DNA from: Pseudomonas viridiflava
GTDB taxonomy: Bacteria; Pseudomonadota; Gammaproteobacteria; Pseudomonadales; Pseudomonadaceae
DNA length: 64,000 bases
Reading direction: 5' to 3'
Assembly (NCBI RefSeq): GCF_900585905.1
Contig: NZ_UTVH01000016.1
Span: forward strand, 213,771 to 277,770
Part shown: positions 36,209 to 46,584 of the stretch, one piece after another
How the letters are laid out: every line of letters begins with the position of its first letter
Position numbering within the stretch: position 1 is the first letter of the stretch
Notes under the pieces: model-generated
What the model saw: only the letters and a program-made list of their open reading frames with translations
What the model was told of the DNA's origin: nothing
Database searches by the model: none
Translations under genes and position numbers: made by a program

Positions 36209-38963
36209 GATAACCTTGGATGCCTTGGTCGAGGAAGCTCTCTACTTTGGCGCCGGTCAAGCCGCCGAGTCCCTTCAACACGATTTGTAGGAATATGCCA
36301 CGGTCGGGCTTTTCGTTCTCGGGTGCGTTCTGGCTGAACTCGTCGTAATCAATCCAGTAGCGATTGATCAGGCGCAGCTTCCAGCAGCAGTTGTCATATT
36401 CGAACCCGCCAAACGCCTCGATTGTGCGATTGCGGTTGTAGTCGAACTGCCAGCGGCTGATCGCGCTCCACTGCGGCACAATCGGCCAGATGACCGAGAA
36501 GTCGTGCTGCTGGATCTTGTAGTAGTCCTTCACGTAGCCACGCTGCCCAGGCGTACCATAGTCGCCGCCGCCCACTGTCCAGCGGCCGGTGCGCTGGTCG
36601 TAACGGATCTGGTCGTTGCGATAGCGGTAGCCGAAGTTGACGACCTTGTTCGGGTTATCTTCAGGCTGGTAGTGGAACATGCTGCTGCCGGAGCGCGTGC
36701 TGCGGCTGTCCGGATCCCAGTTGAAGTCGGACGTCAGGCGCCAGTCGCGGTTGAAGCGATACTCGTGTTCAAGCGCGTAAGGCGAGACATTGGCCTGCGC
36801 ATCGTCACGATCCTTGAACTCGACGCCTGGCAGCTGTACTTCACGATCCTTGAAGTAGATGGCCTGACCAATGCTGAAGCGCTGACGCTCAAAGCCGTTT
36901 TCTTCGATCCAGCGATTGGTCACGCCCAGCGACAGTTTGTTCTCGTCGCCAATTCGGTCGACGCCGACAAAGCGGTTGTCGCGGAACAGCGAGTTGTAGT
37001 TGAACGTAGTCTCGCCGCTGTCGAATACCGGGATGTCATCCTGGTCCTTCTTCGGTACATAGAGATAGAACAGGCGCGGTTCCAGAGTCTGGCGGTAGCC
37101 CTTGCCGAACCAATTGGTATCACGGTCGAAATACAGGCCACTGTCTACGCTGAAGATCGGCACGCTGCGGTTCTGGCTGCTCTTGAATTTTTCACCGGAG
37201 GCCAAAAGCGTGTTTTTACCTCGGCTGTCTAGATCCAGGTCGTACTGGGTATAGACGTACTTCAGCTTCGGCGTGACATACCCGTAAGAGGCGTACATCG
37301 GCAGGCTGATGGACGGTGCCAGGTTCAGGCGGTCGCCGTTGGCGCGGGCCAGACCGGAGACGTTGTTGTCCAGGCGAGACTCTGCAAGACCATTCTGATC
37401 AATGTACGTCCCGGTGCGCAGATCACGCTCGAAGCGCACGGCCTCGGTCTCGTAATCCATCTGCACGCCGCCTGGGTGATAAGGCAGCGAACCGTTGAAA
37501 GTAATCTGCGGCAGGCGGTCGTACGGCGTGATGTCGGCAACGGTGGCCAGCTTGTACGCCTGGGCATTGAACCGCGCATTGAAGTTATCGCCGCGATAGG
37601 TCAACGACCCCTGCTGGTTGATGAACTCTTTGGTATCAACACCAATCTGCTCGGTTTCCAGGTCCTGGAAGTAGTACGGGTCGCTGATATCGGTGTAGTC
37701 GACCTCGGTCAGCCAGCGCGAATCGAGCCCGCCCTTGTGCTGCCAGTTGATCATCCAGCGGGTGTCTTCGTAGTCGGATTGCTGCTTGCGCTCGTCTTCG
37801 TCGTCGTTGAGGTAGCCGCCGCCAAACTGACCTTCGCTGCTTTTGGTCAGGTAGCGGAACTCGCCTTCCATCAACAGCCCGCGTTTGGACATATAGCGCG
37901 GGTACAACGTGGCGTCATAGTTTGGCGCCAGGTTGAAATAGTAAGGTGTCACCAGCATCAGACCGGTATCGGTGCTGGTGCTGATCGACGGCGGCAGGAA
38001 ACCGGACTGGCGACGGTCGTCGATCGGGAAGTAGATATACGGGGTGTAGAACACCGGTATGTCTTTGACCCGAAGGGTGGCGTTGGTCGCGGTACCGAAA
38101 CCGGTGGCCGGGTTCAGGGTGATGTTGTTGCCCTTCAGCGTCCAGGCATTGCTGTTGGGTTCGCACGACGTGTACGTACCGTCCTTGAGGCGAATGATCG
38201 CGTTCTCGGCACGCTTGGCGTACAGCGCGTTACCGCGAATATTGGACTTGTGCAGGACGTATTCGGCGTTGTCGATCTGCGCTTCGCCGGTATCGAGCTG
38301 TATTTCAGCCCGGTCGCCGACGATCAGGGCACCGTTGTCGCGCAGACGGACATCGCCGTTGAGCTCGCCACGGTTTTCGGCCTGATGCAGTTTGGCCTCC
38401 TGGGCCTGAACCTGCATGCTGCCCTGACGCATGACCACGTCACCGGCCAGGGAAGCGACCTGCTCTTCCTGCTCGTAGCGCGAAGCCTTGGCACCGATGA
38501 ACAATGGCGCGTCTTTCTTCGGCGTCTTGTCATCCATGCCCGGGCGAATCGGCTCGACGTAGGCGCCAGAGCAGTACGGGCCGGTTTCGGCCAGCTGCGC
38601 AGGTGTCAGGTTTTCCCGCGCGACCCAGTCGAGGTGGCTATAGTCGGCACTGCGCGACTTCAGGCCACGACCCTTGGCCTCGGTGACCAGCTGTGCGCTT
38701 GGCGCGCCGGCATCACGGGTTGTACCGTCTTCGGCCGTGACTGTGCCGTTGGAGCTCACCGATGTCGCGCTGTGGGCGGGACGTGGAGGCAACACGGCAG
38801 CGTTGGCTTTGGGCGCACAATCCCAGGCGCCCGAAGCAGACACTGAACAGTCATACTGTTCCGCCGCAACCACGTACTGGGTGGCAAAAGGTTGCATCGC
38901 CAGCAGACTGCCGGTTACGAGCAACGGAAATTTTCTACGAAACGCGGGGGATTTCAATGCCAT
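36183..38963 (-). CDS. lptD: LPS-assembly protein LptD
   Basis: Outer-membrane beta-barrel that inserts lipopolysaccharide with the lipoprotein LptE. 926 residues with an N-terminal signal peptide ending around VVAAEQYDC, the OstA-like periplasmic jelly-roll ([20 protein letters not shown]) and a barrel of many alternating strands, ending in Phe ([11 protein letters not shown]). Cysteines around residues 39, 48, 131 and 266 plus CC near 865 fit the disulfide pattern of the family. First gene of the leftward operon. A divergent promoter region of 129 bases lies between it and amgK. Confidence 0.96.
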   Translation of the reverse strand: MALKSPAFRRKFPLLVTGSLLAMQPFATQYVVAAEQYDCSVSASGAWDCAPKANAAVLPPRPAHSATSVSSNGTVTAEDGTTRDAGAPSAQLVTEAKGRGLKSRSADYSHLDWVARENLTPAQLAETGPYCSGAYVEPIRPGMDDKTPKKDAPLFIGAKASRYEQEEQVASLAGDVVMRQGSMQVQAQEAKLHQAENRGELNGDVRLRDNGALIVGDRAEIQLDTGEAQIDNAEYVLHKSNIRGNALYAKRAENAIIRLKDGTYTSCEPNSNAWTLKGNNITLNPATGFGTATNATLRVKDIPVFYTPYIYFPIDDRRQSGFLPPSISTSTDTGLMLVTPYYFNLAPNYDATLYPRYMSKRGLLMEGEFRYLTKSSEGQFGGGYLNDDEDERKQQSDYEDTRWMINWQHKGGLDSRWLTEVDYTDISDPYYFQDLETEQIGVDTKEFINQQGSLTYRGDNFNARFNAQAYKLATVADITPYDRLPQITFNGSLPYHPGGVQMDYETEAVRFERDLRTGTYIDQNGLAESRLDNNVSGLARANGDRLNLAPSISLPMYASYGYVTPKLKYVYTQYDLDLDSRGKNTLLASGEKFKSSQNRSVPIFSVDSGLYFDRDTNWFGKGYRQTLEPRLFYLYVPKKDQDDIPVFDSGETTFNYNSLFRDNRFVGVDRIGDENKLSLGVTNRWIEENGFERQRFSIGQAIYFKDREVQLPGVEFKDRDDAQANVSPYALEHEYRFNRDWRLTSDFNWDPDSRSTRSGSSMFHYQPEDNPNKVVNFGYRYRNDQIRYDQRTGRWTVGGGDYGTPGQRGYVKDYYKIQQHDFSVIWPIVPQWSAISRWQFDYNRNRTIEAFGGFEYDNCCWKLRLINRYWIDYDEFSQNAPENEKPDRGIFLQIVLKGLGGLTGAKVESFLDQGIQGYREREDQAF

Positions 38964-39063
38964 CTTATTAATCCGGGCTTCCTGCGCGCCATCTGCCCGC
39001 GGGGGGGCCGCACGCCTCTCGATGGGCTGAAAAAGATGTCGGATAATAAAGCATGACCCGCTT

Positions 39064-39079
39064 GACGGCTAGCGCCGTC
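39064..39079. other. GC hairpin in the amgK leader
   Basis: GACGGC (39064-39069) and GCCGTC (39074-39079) form a perfect 6-bp stem with a 4-base loop, 14 bases before the amgK start. No U-run. Possibly affects translation initiation of amgK. Confidence 0.3.
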
Positions 39080-39092
39080 GGAGACCCTTGCA

Positions 39093-40109
39093 ATGCCAGA
39101 TCAAGATGTACGCCTGCAATCCCTGAAAAGCTGGCTCGATGAGCAACTTCCAGCGCTGTTCGCAGCGCAAGGCTGGGGCGCAATACCCCCGGCCACGTTG
39201 ACTGCCGCCAGCAGTGACGCCAGCTTTCGCCGTTATTTCCGTTGGCAGGGCGGTGAACGCACTTTTATTGTGATGGACGCACCGCCACCCCAGGAAAACT
39301 GCAAAGCCTTCGTGGATATCGCTCATTTGCTGAGCACATCCGGCATCAACGTGCCGTTGATTCATGCCCAGGATCTTGAGCGAGGCTTTTTGCTGCTCAA
39401 TGACCTGGGGACAAAAACCTATCTGGATGTGATCGACGAGCACAATGCCGATGCGCTCTTCAGTGATGCCATCGATGCACTGCTGGCCTTCCAGCAACTG
39501 CCGATGGATGCACCGTTGCCGTCCTACGACGTGGCCCTGCTGCGCCGCGAGCTGGAGCTGTTCCCCGAATGGTACGTGCGCAGGCATCTGGGCATCGAAA
39601 TGAACGCCCAGCAACTGGCCGAATGGCAGCGGGTCAGTGAACTGTTGATCGACAGCGCCCTGGAGCAACCCAGGGTTTTGGTGCATCGCGACTACATGCC
39701 GCGCAATCTGATGCTCAGCCTGCCCAATCCCGGCGTGCTGGATTTTCAGGACGCGGTCTATGGCCCGGTCACCTACGACGTGACATGCCTGTTCAAGGAT
39801 GCGTTTCTCAGCTGGCCGCAGGAGCGCGTGCAGGGTTGGCTGACCGGCTACTGGGACAAGGCGCGGGCGCTGGGCATCCCGGTACAGGAAGATTTCGAGG
39901 CTTTCTTGCGTGCCAGCGACCTGATGGGCGTACAACGGCATTTGAAGGTGATCGGTATCTTCGCGCGCATTTGTCATCGCGATGGCAAGCCACGCTATCT
40001 GGCCGATGTGCCGCGCTTCTTCAGCTATATAGAGGCCGTGCTGCAGCGCCGACCGGAACTGGATGATCTGGCTCGCCTGTTGAAAAGCCTGAATCACCCG
40101 GCAAGCTGA
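39093..40109 (+). CDS. amgK: MurNAc/GlcNAc anomeric kinase AmgK
   Basis: Phosphorylates MurNAc (and GlcNAc) at the anomeric carbon in the Pseudomonas cell-wall recycling bypass, giving intrinsic fosfomycin tolerance. 338 residues with an aminoglycoside-phosphotransferase fold: HRDYMPRNLM (His198-Arg-Asp200) and the metal-binding DFQD at 217-220. ATG 39093; the upstream GGAGACCC is a usable binding site. Located divergent from lptD. Its product feeds MurU, whose gene starts 43 bases downstream on the same strand. Confidence 0.93.
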   Translation: MPDQDVRLQSLKSWLDEQLPALFAAQGWGAIPPATLTAASSDASFRRYFRWQGGERTFIVMDAPPPQENCKAFVDIAHLLSTSGINVPLIHAQDLERGFLLLNDLGTKTYLDVIDEHNADALFSDAIDALLAFQQLPMDAPLPSYDVALLRRELELFPEWYVRRHLGIEMNAQQLAEWQRVSELLIDSALEQPRVLVHRDYMPRNLMLSLPNPGVLDFQDAVYGPVTYDVTCLFKDAFLSWPQERVQGWLTGYWDKARALGIPVQEDFEAFLRASDLMGVQRHLKVIGIFARICHRDGKPRYLADVPRFFSYIEAVLQRRPELDDLARLLKSLNHPAS

Positions 40110-40152
40110 TGGTCATCATTAAAGACTTACTGATTGTGTCGACGAGGCCTGA

Positions 40153-40824
<672 letters not shown>

Positions 40825-41589
40825 ATGCTCTGGCCAACCACGCTGGTCGGCGCAGGCATTGGTTATGCCATTGCCAGCATTCCTGGCGCCATGCTCGGCG
40901 CGTTGCTTGGCCAGGCGGTGGATCGACATCTGGCGTTGCAAAACTGGGCGCAGTTGCGTGAGCGGCTTAATGGCCGGGCAGTGCCGCGCGATGATGAACT
41001 GCTGTTTGTGCTCCTGGGTCGCTTGGCCAAGCATGACGGCCGGGTGGTAGAGCAGCATATCCAGCAGGCGCGGGTGGAGATGCGCCGCATGGACATGAGC
41101 GAGCCCGCGCAACGCCGGGCAATAGCCGCGTTCAAGCGCGGCAAGGAAGGTGGCGACAAATTGCGCAGCCACCTGCGCAGGCTGGCCAGCCAGCCCCACG
41201 CAGCGGAAGGCGTGTTGCGCGCCTGCTGGCGCATGGCCTGGGCCAACGGCCGTGCTTCGTCAGGTGAGCGCGAGCTGATCGTGTCGTGGGGCAAGTGGCT
41301 GGGCTGGTCGACGGCGCAAGTGGATGCCCTGGCTGCCGAGCATGAAACACCGCGTAAACCTTTGGGCAACAGCAGCGCCGATTATCAACGAGCCCTGGCC
41401 CTGCTGGGGGTGCACGCTGGCAGTGAACCGGCGCAGATCAAGCGCGCCTATCGCCGCCTGCTCAGCCGTCATCATCCCGACAAAATCGCCGGCTCCGGCG
41501 CCAGCCCGCTGCAGGTGCGCGATGCGACTGACCGGACTCAGGACTTGCATAGGGCTTACAAGGTCATCAGAGCGCGGCGCGGGTTTTGA
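40825..41589 (+). CDS. djlA: DjlA-like TerB-DnaJ co-chaperone
   Basis: 254 residues. A short N-terminal hydrophobic segment (LVGAGIGYAIASIPGAMLGA, residues 7-26) anchors it to the membrane; then a TerB-like helical domain (residues 40-160), and a C-terminal J-domain, AQIKRAYRRLLSRHHPDKI, containing the HPD motif that stimulates DnaK. Domain order equals E. coli DjlA (271 residues). Same strand as murU, contiguous with it, so co-transcribed. Followed by a REP cluster, no other terminator is evident. Confidence 0.88.
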   Translation: MLWPTTLVGAGIGYAIASIPGAMLGALLGQAVDRHLALQNWAQLRERLNGRAVPRDDELLFVLLGRLAKHDGRVVEQHIQQARVEMRRMDMSEPAQRRAIAAFKRGKEGGDKLRSHLRRLASQPHAAEGVLRACWRMAWANGRASSGERELIVSWGKWLGWSTAQVDALAAEHETPRKPLGNSSADYQRALALLGVHAGSEPAQIKRAYRRLLSRHHPDKIAGSGASPLQVRDATDRTQDLHRAYKVIRARRGF

Positions 41590-41606
41590 CAGGGTGATAC
41601 AGGAAT

Positions 41607-41776
41607 CCGTAGGCGCTAACGTGTTAGCGAGACGGTGCGCTCTGACTGCCGCCTTCGCAAGCAAGCTTGCTCCCACGAGGGGAGATTCGTTCACATCCGT
41701 GGGAGCGAGCTTGCTCGCGAAGAGGACATCGCAGGCAATAATGTGATGCCGCTTTGCCAACAAGTTGGCTCCTACA
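41607..41776. repeat. REP cluster after djlA
   Basis: Four REP copies in alternating orientation: a variant at 41609-41634 (GTAGGCGCTAACGTGTTAGC), CGCAAGCAAGCTTGCTCCCA at about 41657-41676, GTGGGAGCGAGCTTGCTCGC at 41699-41718, and CCAACAAGTTGGCTCCTAC at 41757-41775. Adjacent opposite copies can fold into two REPIN hairpins. Same family as the folK-cca array, with a GCTTGC core in two copies instead of ACTTGT. Confidence 0.85.
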
Positions 41777-41793
41777 GAATGCGAGAGATTGAT

Positions 41794-42777
41794 CTACTCC
41801 GCCTCGACCCAACCGCGCACCCTGCGGAAGATTTGTTCCTGGTCGCCTGCGCTGTTGCCGGGAGAGGCGGCGAGGGCGATCTGGCGGAACTCGGGGCCCT
41901 TGTTGCGCTTGCTGGCTTGCAGGCGTTCCAGTTCGTCGTTGCGGCCGATGCCCTGGTCCTTGTAGATGAAATCTGCAGTTTTGATTTTCAGCGTTGGCAC
42001 TACTGCGTTCAGCGTCGGGCTGGTTTCAGCCGGTTCGCGCGCCAGGACCATGACGAATTTCTGCACCAGTGGCGCAGGCCGTTCGCTCAGGTAGCGCGCC
42101 GCCCAGTAAGCGCCCGTACCATGGCCAAGCACGATGATGCTGCGGGCCTTGTTCTGTTGCGCAAAACTGACCGCGCTTTCGATCCGGGCGAAAATCCGCT
42201 CGGCCTGTGCCTTGGCCTGTTCATCGGCTGCGGCAGCCCGCGCGGCTTCGGCTGCTGCTGCCTGCTCGGCCTTGGCTGCCGGGTCCGCTTCAACGGGTTT
42301 GGCGTCTTTGGGCGTAGCCTTCGGATCAGCCCCCGATGCTTCACCTGGCGCAGGCTCGGCCGCGCGCGCAGCGCTGTAATCGGTCAATTGATCAGGCAGC
42401 GTGATGCTCAGGCTGGACCAACCGATGTCCGGAAACTTCTGCCGCATGGGGCCGACGATATTGGGCGCATTCGCTGACTCATCAGCGCCGGGGACAATGA
42501 TCACCGCCCCCTTGGGGTCGTTGCTGTTCGCGGGTTTCCAAAGGGCCAGAAAACTGTCCTCGCCGGCTTTGAGCTGTTGCTGGTCAGCGGCTGGCAACTG
42601 GCTCTCCAGCGCCAGGGCGCCTTCTTGCGTGCGCGGCAGCAGAGGCGCACGTTCCACGGCGGGTTCGGCAGATTTTTCTTTATCGGGAGCAGGGTCAGCT
42701 GCCATTGCCTGCGACGCACAGGGCAGGATCAACGCCATCCCCAGCGAAGCAAGCATTGCGCGAATTGTGTGGGGCAT
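41794..42777 (-). CDS. DUF3530 family exported alpha/beta-hydrolase-like protein
   Basis: 327 residues. Signal peptide ending at SQAMA. Segments: an alanine/glutamate-rich linker in the middle (AAAAEAARAAAADEQAKAQA, residues around 175-195), and VLGHGTGAYWAARYL, which has the strand-turn-helix shape of an alpha/beta-hydrolase nucleophile elbow but Thr in place of Ser. C-terminus ends VEAE. DUF3530 members occur beside rpe in Pseudomonas; function unknown. ATG 42777, with GGAATATT a few bases upstream. It reads toward djlA, with the REP cluster between. Confidence 0.85.
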   Translation of the reverse strand: MPHTIRAMLASLGMALILPCASQAMAADPAPDKEKSAEPAVERAPLLPRTQEGALALESQLPAADQQQLKAGEDSFLALWKPANSNDPKGAVIIVPGADESANAPNIVGPMRQKFPDIGWSSLSITLPDQLTDYSAARAAEPAPGEASGADPKATPKDAKPVEADPAAKAEQAAAAEAARAAAADEQAKAQAERIFARIESAVSFAQQNKARSIIVLGHGTGAYWAARYLSERPAPLVQKFVMVLAREPAETSPTLNAVVPTLKIKTADFIYKDQGIGRNDELERLQASKRNKGPEFRQIALAASPGNSAGDQEQIFRRVRGWVEAE

Positions 42778-42904
42778 TGAATATTCCAGGCCAGAAGCAA
42801 TCCCGGCAGACTAATGGGTTGCTGAAGATTTGTCAGGCTCGCGCGCAAGCGTTGGCTCATGCAGGCTCCCGCGCGGGGAGACACCCTATAAATGAGGCAC
42901 CACT

Positions 42905-43272
42905 TTGAAGACGGGTCTGCTGCGCACAGGGGTTATCGGCTGGCTGGCGATGCTCTTGATGGTTTTTACCCCGATCACCGGTGCGCCGCGGCCAGCCTTG
43001 GCGCCTCACCGCTGACCGCGTTTCGCCGGGTGACCCTGCCGCTGATTGCACCGGGGGTGATCTCTGGCGCGCTGTTCGCGTTTGCCACCTCGTTCGATGA
43101 AGTGGTGGTCACGCTGTTTCTCGCCGGTCCCGAGCAGGCGACACTGCCACGCCAGATGTTCAGCGGCATCCGCGAAAACCTGAGCCCGACCATCGCGGCG
43201 GCGGCAACCTTGCTGATTGGTTTCTCGGTGGTGTTGCTGCTGGTGCTTGAGTGGTTGCGCGGGCGCACCTGA
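42905..43272 (+). pseudogene. Remnant of ABC transporter permease (agtD-like)
   Basis: Two pieces of a permease remain. 42905-42990 reads LKTGLLRTGVIGWLAMLLMV, like the first membrane helix of the PotC/PotI type, in one frame. From about 42985 another frame encodes AAASLGASPLTAFRRVTLPL, the EAA-loop signature of ABC permeases, then ISGALFAFATSFDEVVVTLF and the final helix to LEWLRGRT at 43272. The central two-thirds are missing and the two parts are out of frame. In P. aeruginosa agtABCD (PA0603-0606) precede rpe exactly here, so this is most likely what is left of agtD after the cluster was deleted. Confidence 0.75.
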
Positions 43273-43298
43273 ACCAAATCCCGCGATTAATGCTTTCT

Positions 43299-43374
43299 GG
43301 AGGAGCCAACTTGTTGGCGAGGCTGTGGTTCCGATTACGCAGGACCAACGTCTCGCCAACAAGTTGGCTCCTGC
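43299..43374. repeat. Single REPIN between agtD remnant and rpe
   Basis: GGAGGAGCCAACTTGTTGGC at 43299-43318 and the inverted CGCCAACAAGTTGGCTCCTG at 43353-43372 form a hairpin with about 17-bp arms and a loop of roughly 35 bases. Same family as the folK-cca array. Confidence 0.9.
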
Positions 43375-43453
43375 AGGTCTGCACCCCGGAGTTTTCCCGA
43401 AAGTCTTGGAGTACAATGCGCGCCACCGAGATTCTGCTTAGAAAAGGTGCGTC

Positions 43454-44124
<671 letters not shown>

Positions 44125-44128
<4 letters not shown>

Positions 44129-44940
44129 GCGGCCTTGCGCAGTTGTTCGGCGGGCGTCTGCCGAAGCTGATCATGTTTGATCTGGACGGCACTCTGGTGG
44201 ATTCGGTGCCTGATCTGGCAGTGGCGATCGACAAGATGCTGGTCGAGCTGGGTCGCCCTGTGGCGGGGCTGGCGGCGGTGCGAAACTGGATCGGCAACGG
44301 CGCGCCGATACTGGTGCGCCGCGCCCTGGCCAACAACCTGGATCACAGCGCGGTCGATGATGCCCAGGCCGAGCAGGCGCTGGAGGTGTTCATGCGCCAC
44401 TACGCCGAAAAGCACCAGTTCACGGCAGTCTATCCCGGTGTCCGGGAAACCCTGAAATGGTTGCAGAAAATGGGCGTGGAAATGGCCCTGATCACCAACA
44501 AGCCGGAGCGTTTCGTGGCCCCCTTGCTGGATGAAATGAAGCTGGGGCGCTTCTTTCGGCTGATCATCGGTGGCGACACCATGACAACCAAAAAACCTGA
44601 TCCGGCCGCGTTGTTCTTCGTCATGAAGAGCACCAACGTTCCGGCATCCCAGGCACTGTTCATTGGCGATTCGAGTAGCGACGTGCGCGCCGCCAAAGCC
44701 GCTGGCGTGACCTGCGTGGCGATGAGCTATGGCTATAACCATGGTCGGCCTATCGAGGAAGAGTCACCGGCCCTGGTGATCGATGATCTGCGCCGCCTGA
44801 TTCCCGGTTGCCTGGATCAGGACGCTGAGATACTGTTGCCGCACGCTAAATCCTCCCTTAGAGATTCCATCGTGGTAGTCACTCACAAACTCTGGATGAA
44901 AGTCATCAAGGCCTTGGCCCGCTGGCGTTGGCGCGCCTGA
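44125..44940 (+). CDS. gph: Phosphoglycolate phosphatase Gph
   Basis: HAD-family enzyme that removes phosphoglycolate arising from DNA repair. 271 residues. The catalytic [12 protein letters not shown] (nucleophile Asp19, Asp21), ITNKPER (Thr/Lys) and [14 protein letters not shown] are all present. After the normal HAD end (about residue 245, [10 protein letters not shown]) the frame continues through about 22 further residues and ends [17 protein letters not shown], which is the Trp leader peptide of trpE lying in the same frame. The stop codon of gph is thus also the stop of the leader peptide. Length agrees with the 272 residues of P. aeruginosa Gph. Confidence 0.93.
44872..44940 (+). CDS. 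trpL: Trp leader peptide for trpE (inside gph, in frame)
   Basis: [14 protein letters not shown] from ATG 44896, or 22 residues from GTG 44872. It carries two Trp codons separated by one Arg codon, near the end (Trp18 and Trp20 of the 22-residue form). 75 bases later trpE starts, with an intervening pyrimidine run CTTTTTCTGG. It aligns without gaps with the leader before trpG at 48760-48828 (K6, L7, M9, VIKA at 11-14, and ARWRWRA at 16-22 are identical). Attenuation of trpE and trpGDC by Trp-codon leaders has been reported for Pseudomonas putida. Peculiar here: the leader is in frame with gph, so ribosomes finishing gph also read the Trp codons. Confidence 0.75.
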   Translation: MVVTHKLWMKVIKALARWRWRA

Positions 44941-45015
44941 CTTTTTCTGGCCGGGCTGTGCCTGGCAATGAACGTTTGCTGACCTGACTGCTAACCCTCC
45001 GAACCGAGGTTGATG

Positions 45016-46500
45016 ATGAATCGCGAAGAATTCCTGCGCTTGGCCGCTGCTGGCTACAACCGCATACCGCTGGCCTACGAAACCCTGGCTGACTTCGACA
45101 CGCCGCTGTCGATCTACCTCAAGCTTGCCGACCAACCCAATTCCTACCTGCTGGAATCGGTGCAGGGCGGCGAGAAATGGGGGCGTTACTCCATCATCGG
45201 CCTGCCATGCCGAACTGTGCTGCGCGTTCATGATCAGCAGATCAGCGTGACCCACGACGGCGTCGAGATCGAAAGCCTTGCGGCTGAAGACCCGCTGGCC
45301 TTCGTCGAGACCTTCAAGGCGCGCTACAACGTCCCGACCATCCCCGGCCTGCCGCGCTTCAACGGCGGGCTGGTAGGGTATTTCGGTTATGACTGTGTGC
45401 GCTACGTGGAAAAGCGTCTCGGCAAATGCCCGAACCCTGATCCACTGGGCGTGCCGGACATTCTGTTGATGGTCTCCGATGCCGTGGTGGTGTTCGACAA
45501 CCTGGCTGGCAAGATGCACGCCATCGTGCTGGTCGATCCGGCGCAGCAGGACGCTTATGAAAACGGTCTGGCGCGCCTCGACGCGTTGATGCAAACCCTG
45601 CGTCAGCCGATTACCCCGCGCCGTGGCCTGGACCTGACACGGCCGCAGGCTGCCGACCCGGTGTTCCGCTCCAGCTTTACCCAGAATGATTACGAGCAGG
45701 CCGTTGATACCATCAAGGAGTACATCCTGGCGGGCGACGTCATGCAGGTGGTGCCTTCGCAACGCATGTCCATCGACTTCAAGGCGGCACCCATCGACCT
45801 GTATCGCGCGCTGCGCTGCTTCAACCCGACGCCTTACATGTACTTCTTCAACTTCGGTGACTTCCACGTTGTAGGCAGTTCGCCGGAAGTGCTGGTGCGG
45901 GTGGAAGACAACCTGATCACGGTGCGTCCGATTGCCGGCACGCGGCCTCGCGGGGCCAACGAGGAAGCCGATCTGGCGCTGGAAAAAGACCTGCTGTCAG
46001 ACGACAAGGAAATCGCCGAGCACCTGATGCTCATCGACCTGGGCCGCAACGACACTGGCAGGGTGTCGGAAATCGGCTCGGTGCGGCTGACCGAGAAAAT
46101 GGTCATCGAACGCTACTCCAACGTCATGCACATCGTGTCCAACGTCACTGGCGAGCTGAAAAGCGGGTTGACCGCCATGGATGCCTTGCGCGCGATTCTG
46201 CCGGCGGGCACCTTGTCCGGGGCACCGAAAATCCGCGCCATGGAAATCATCGACGAGCTGGAGCCGGTCAAGCGCGGGGTCTATGGCGGGGCCGTGGGCT
46301 ACATGGCGTGGAACGGCAACATGGACACCGCCATCGCCATCCGCACAGCCGTGATCAAGAATGGCGAGCTGCACGTCCAGGCGGGCGGCGGTATTGTCGC
46401 TGACTCGGTGCCAGCGCTGGAATGGGAAGAAACCCTGAACAAGCGCCGCGCCATGTTCCGCGCCGTCGCCCTGGCAGAGCAGGAGCAGCAACCGCTCTGA
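45016..46500 (+). CDS. trpE: Anthranilate synthase component I TrpE
   Basis: Converts chorismate and ammonia from TrpG to anthranilate, the first step to tryptophan. 494 residues from ATG 45016 (GAGG 6 bases upstream; ATG 45013 and TTG 45010 are less well placed). The N-terminal part contains [10 protein letters not shown] (Trp feedback LLES motif); catalytic segments [30 protein letters not shown] and [11 protein letters not shown] are intact. Regulated by the leader before it, and by feedback. Its partner trpG lies 2.5 kb away after an unrelated gene. Confidence 0.97.
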   Translation: MNREEFLRLAAAGYNRIPLAYETLADFDTPLSIYLKLADQPNSYLLESVQGGEKWGRYSIIGLPCRTVLRVHDQQISVTHDGVEIESLAAEDPLAFVETFKARYNVPTIPGLPRFNGGLVGYFGYDCVRYVEKRLGKCPNPDPLGVPDILLMVSDAVVVFDNLAGKMHAIVLVDPAQQDAYENGLARLDALMQTLRQPITPRRGLDLTRPQAADPVFRSSFTQNDYEQAVDTIKEYILAGDVMQVVPSQRMSIDFKAAPIDLYRALRCFNPTPYMYFFNFGDFHVVGSSPEVLVRVEDNLITVRPIAGTRPRGANEEADLALEKDLLSDDKEIAEHLMLIDLGRNDTGRVSEIGSVRLTEKMVIERYSNVMHIVSNVTGELKSGLTAMDALRAILPAGTLSGAPKIRAMEIIDELEPVKRGVYGGAVGYMAWNGNMDTAIAIRTAVIKNGELHVQAGGGIVADSVPALEWEETLNKRRAMFRAVALAEQEQQPL

Positions 46501-46584
46501 CTCAGAGGCGAAGACGCTGTTCGACGTGGGACCGGCCGGTCCCACGACGCCACGCGCCTACTCAAGATCGCCTTCCGCAGCTCT

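Noticed and set aside
36504..38846. Plus-strand frames of 242 and 456 codons opposite lptD
   Set aside because: Antisense shadows of lptD; low-complexity Val/Arg-rich products.
42820..42895. Tail of a second permease (agtC) before the agtD remnant
   Set aside because: A frame RFVRLARKRWLMQAPARGD can be read, but it is too short to identify.
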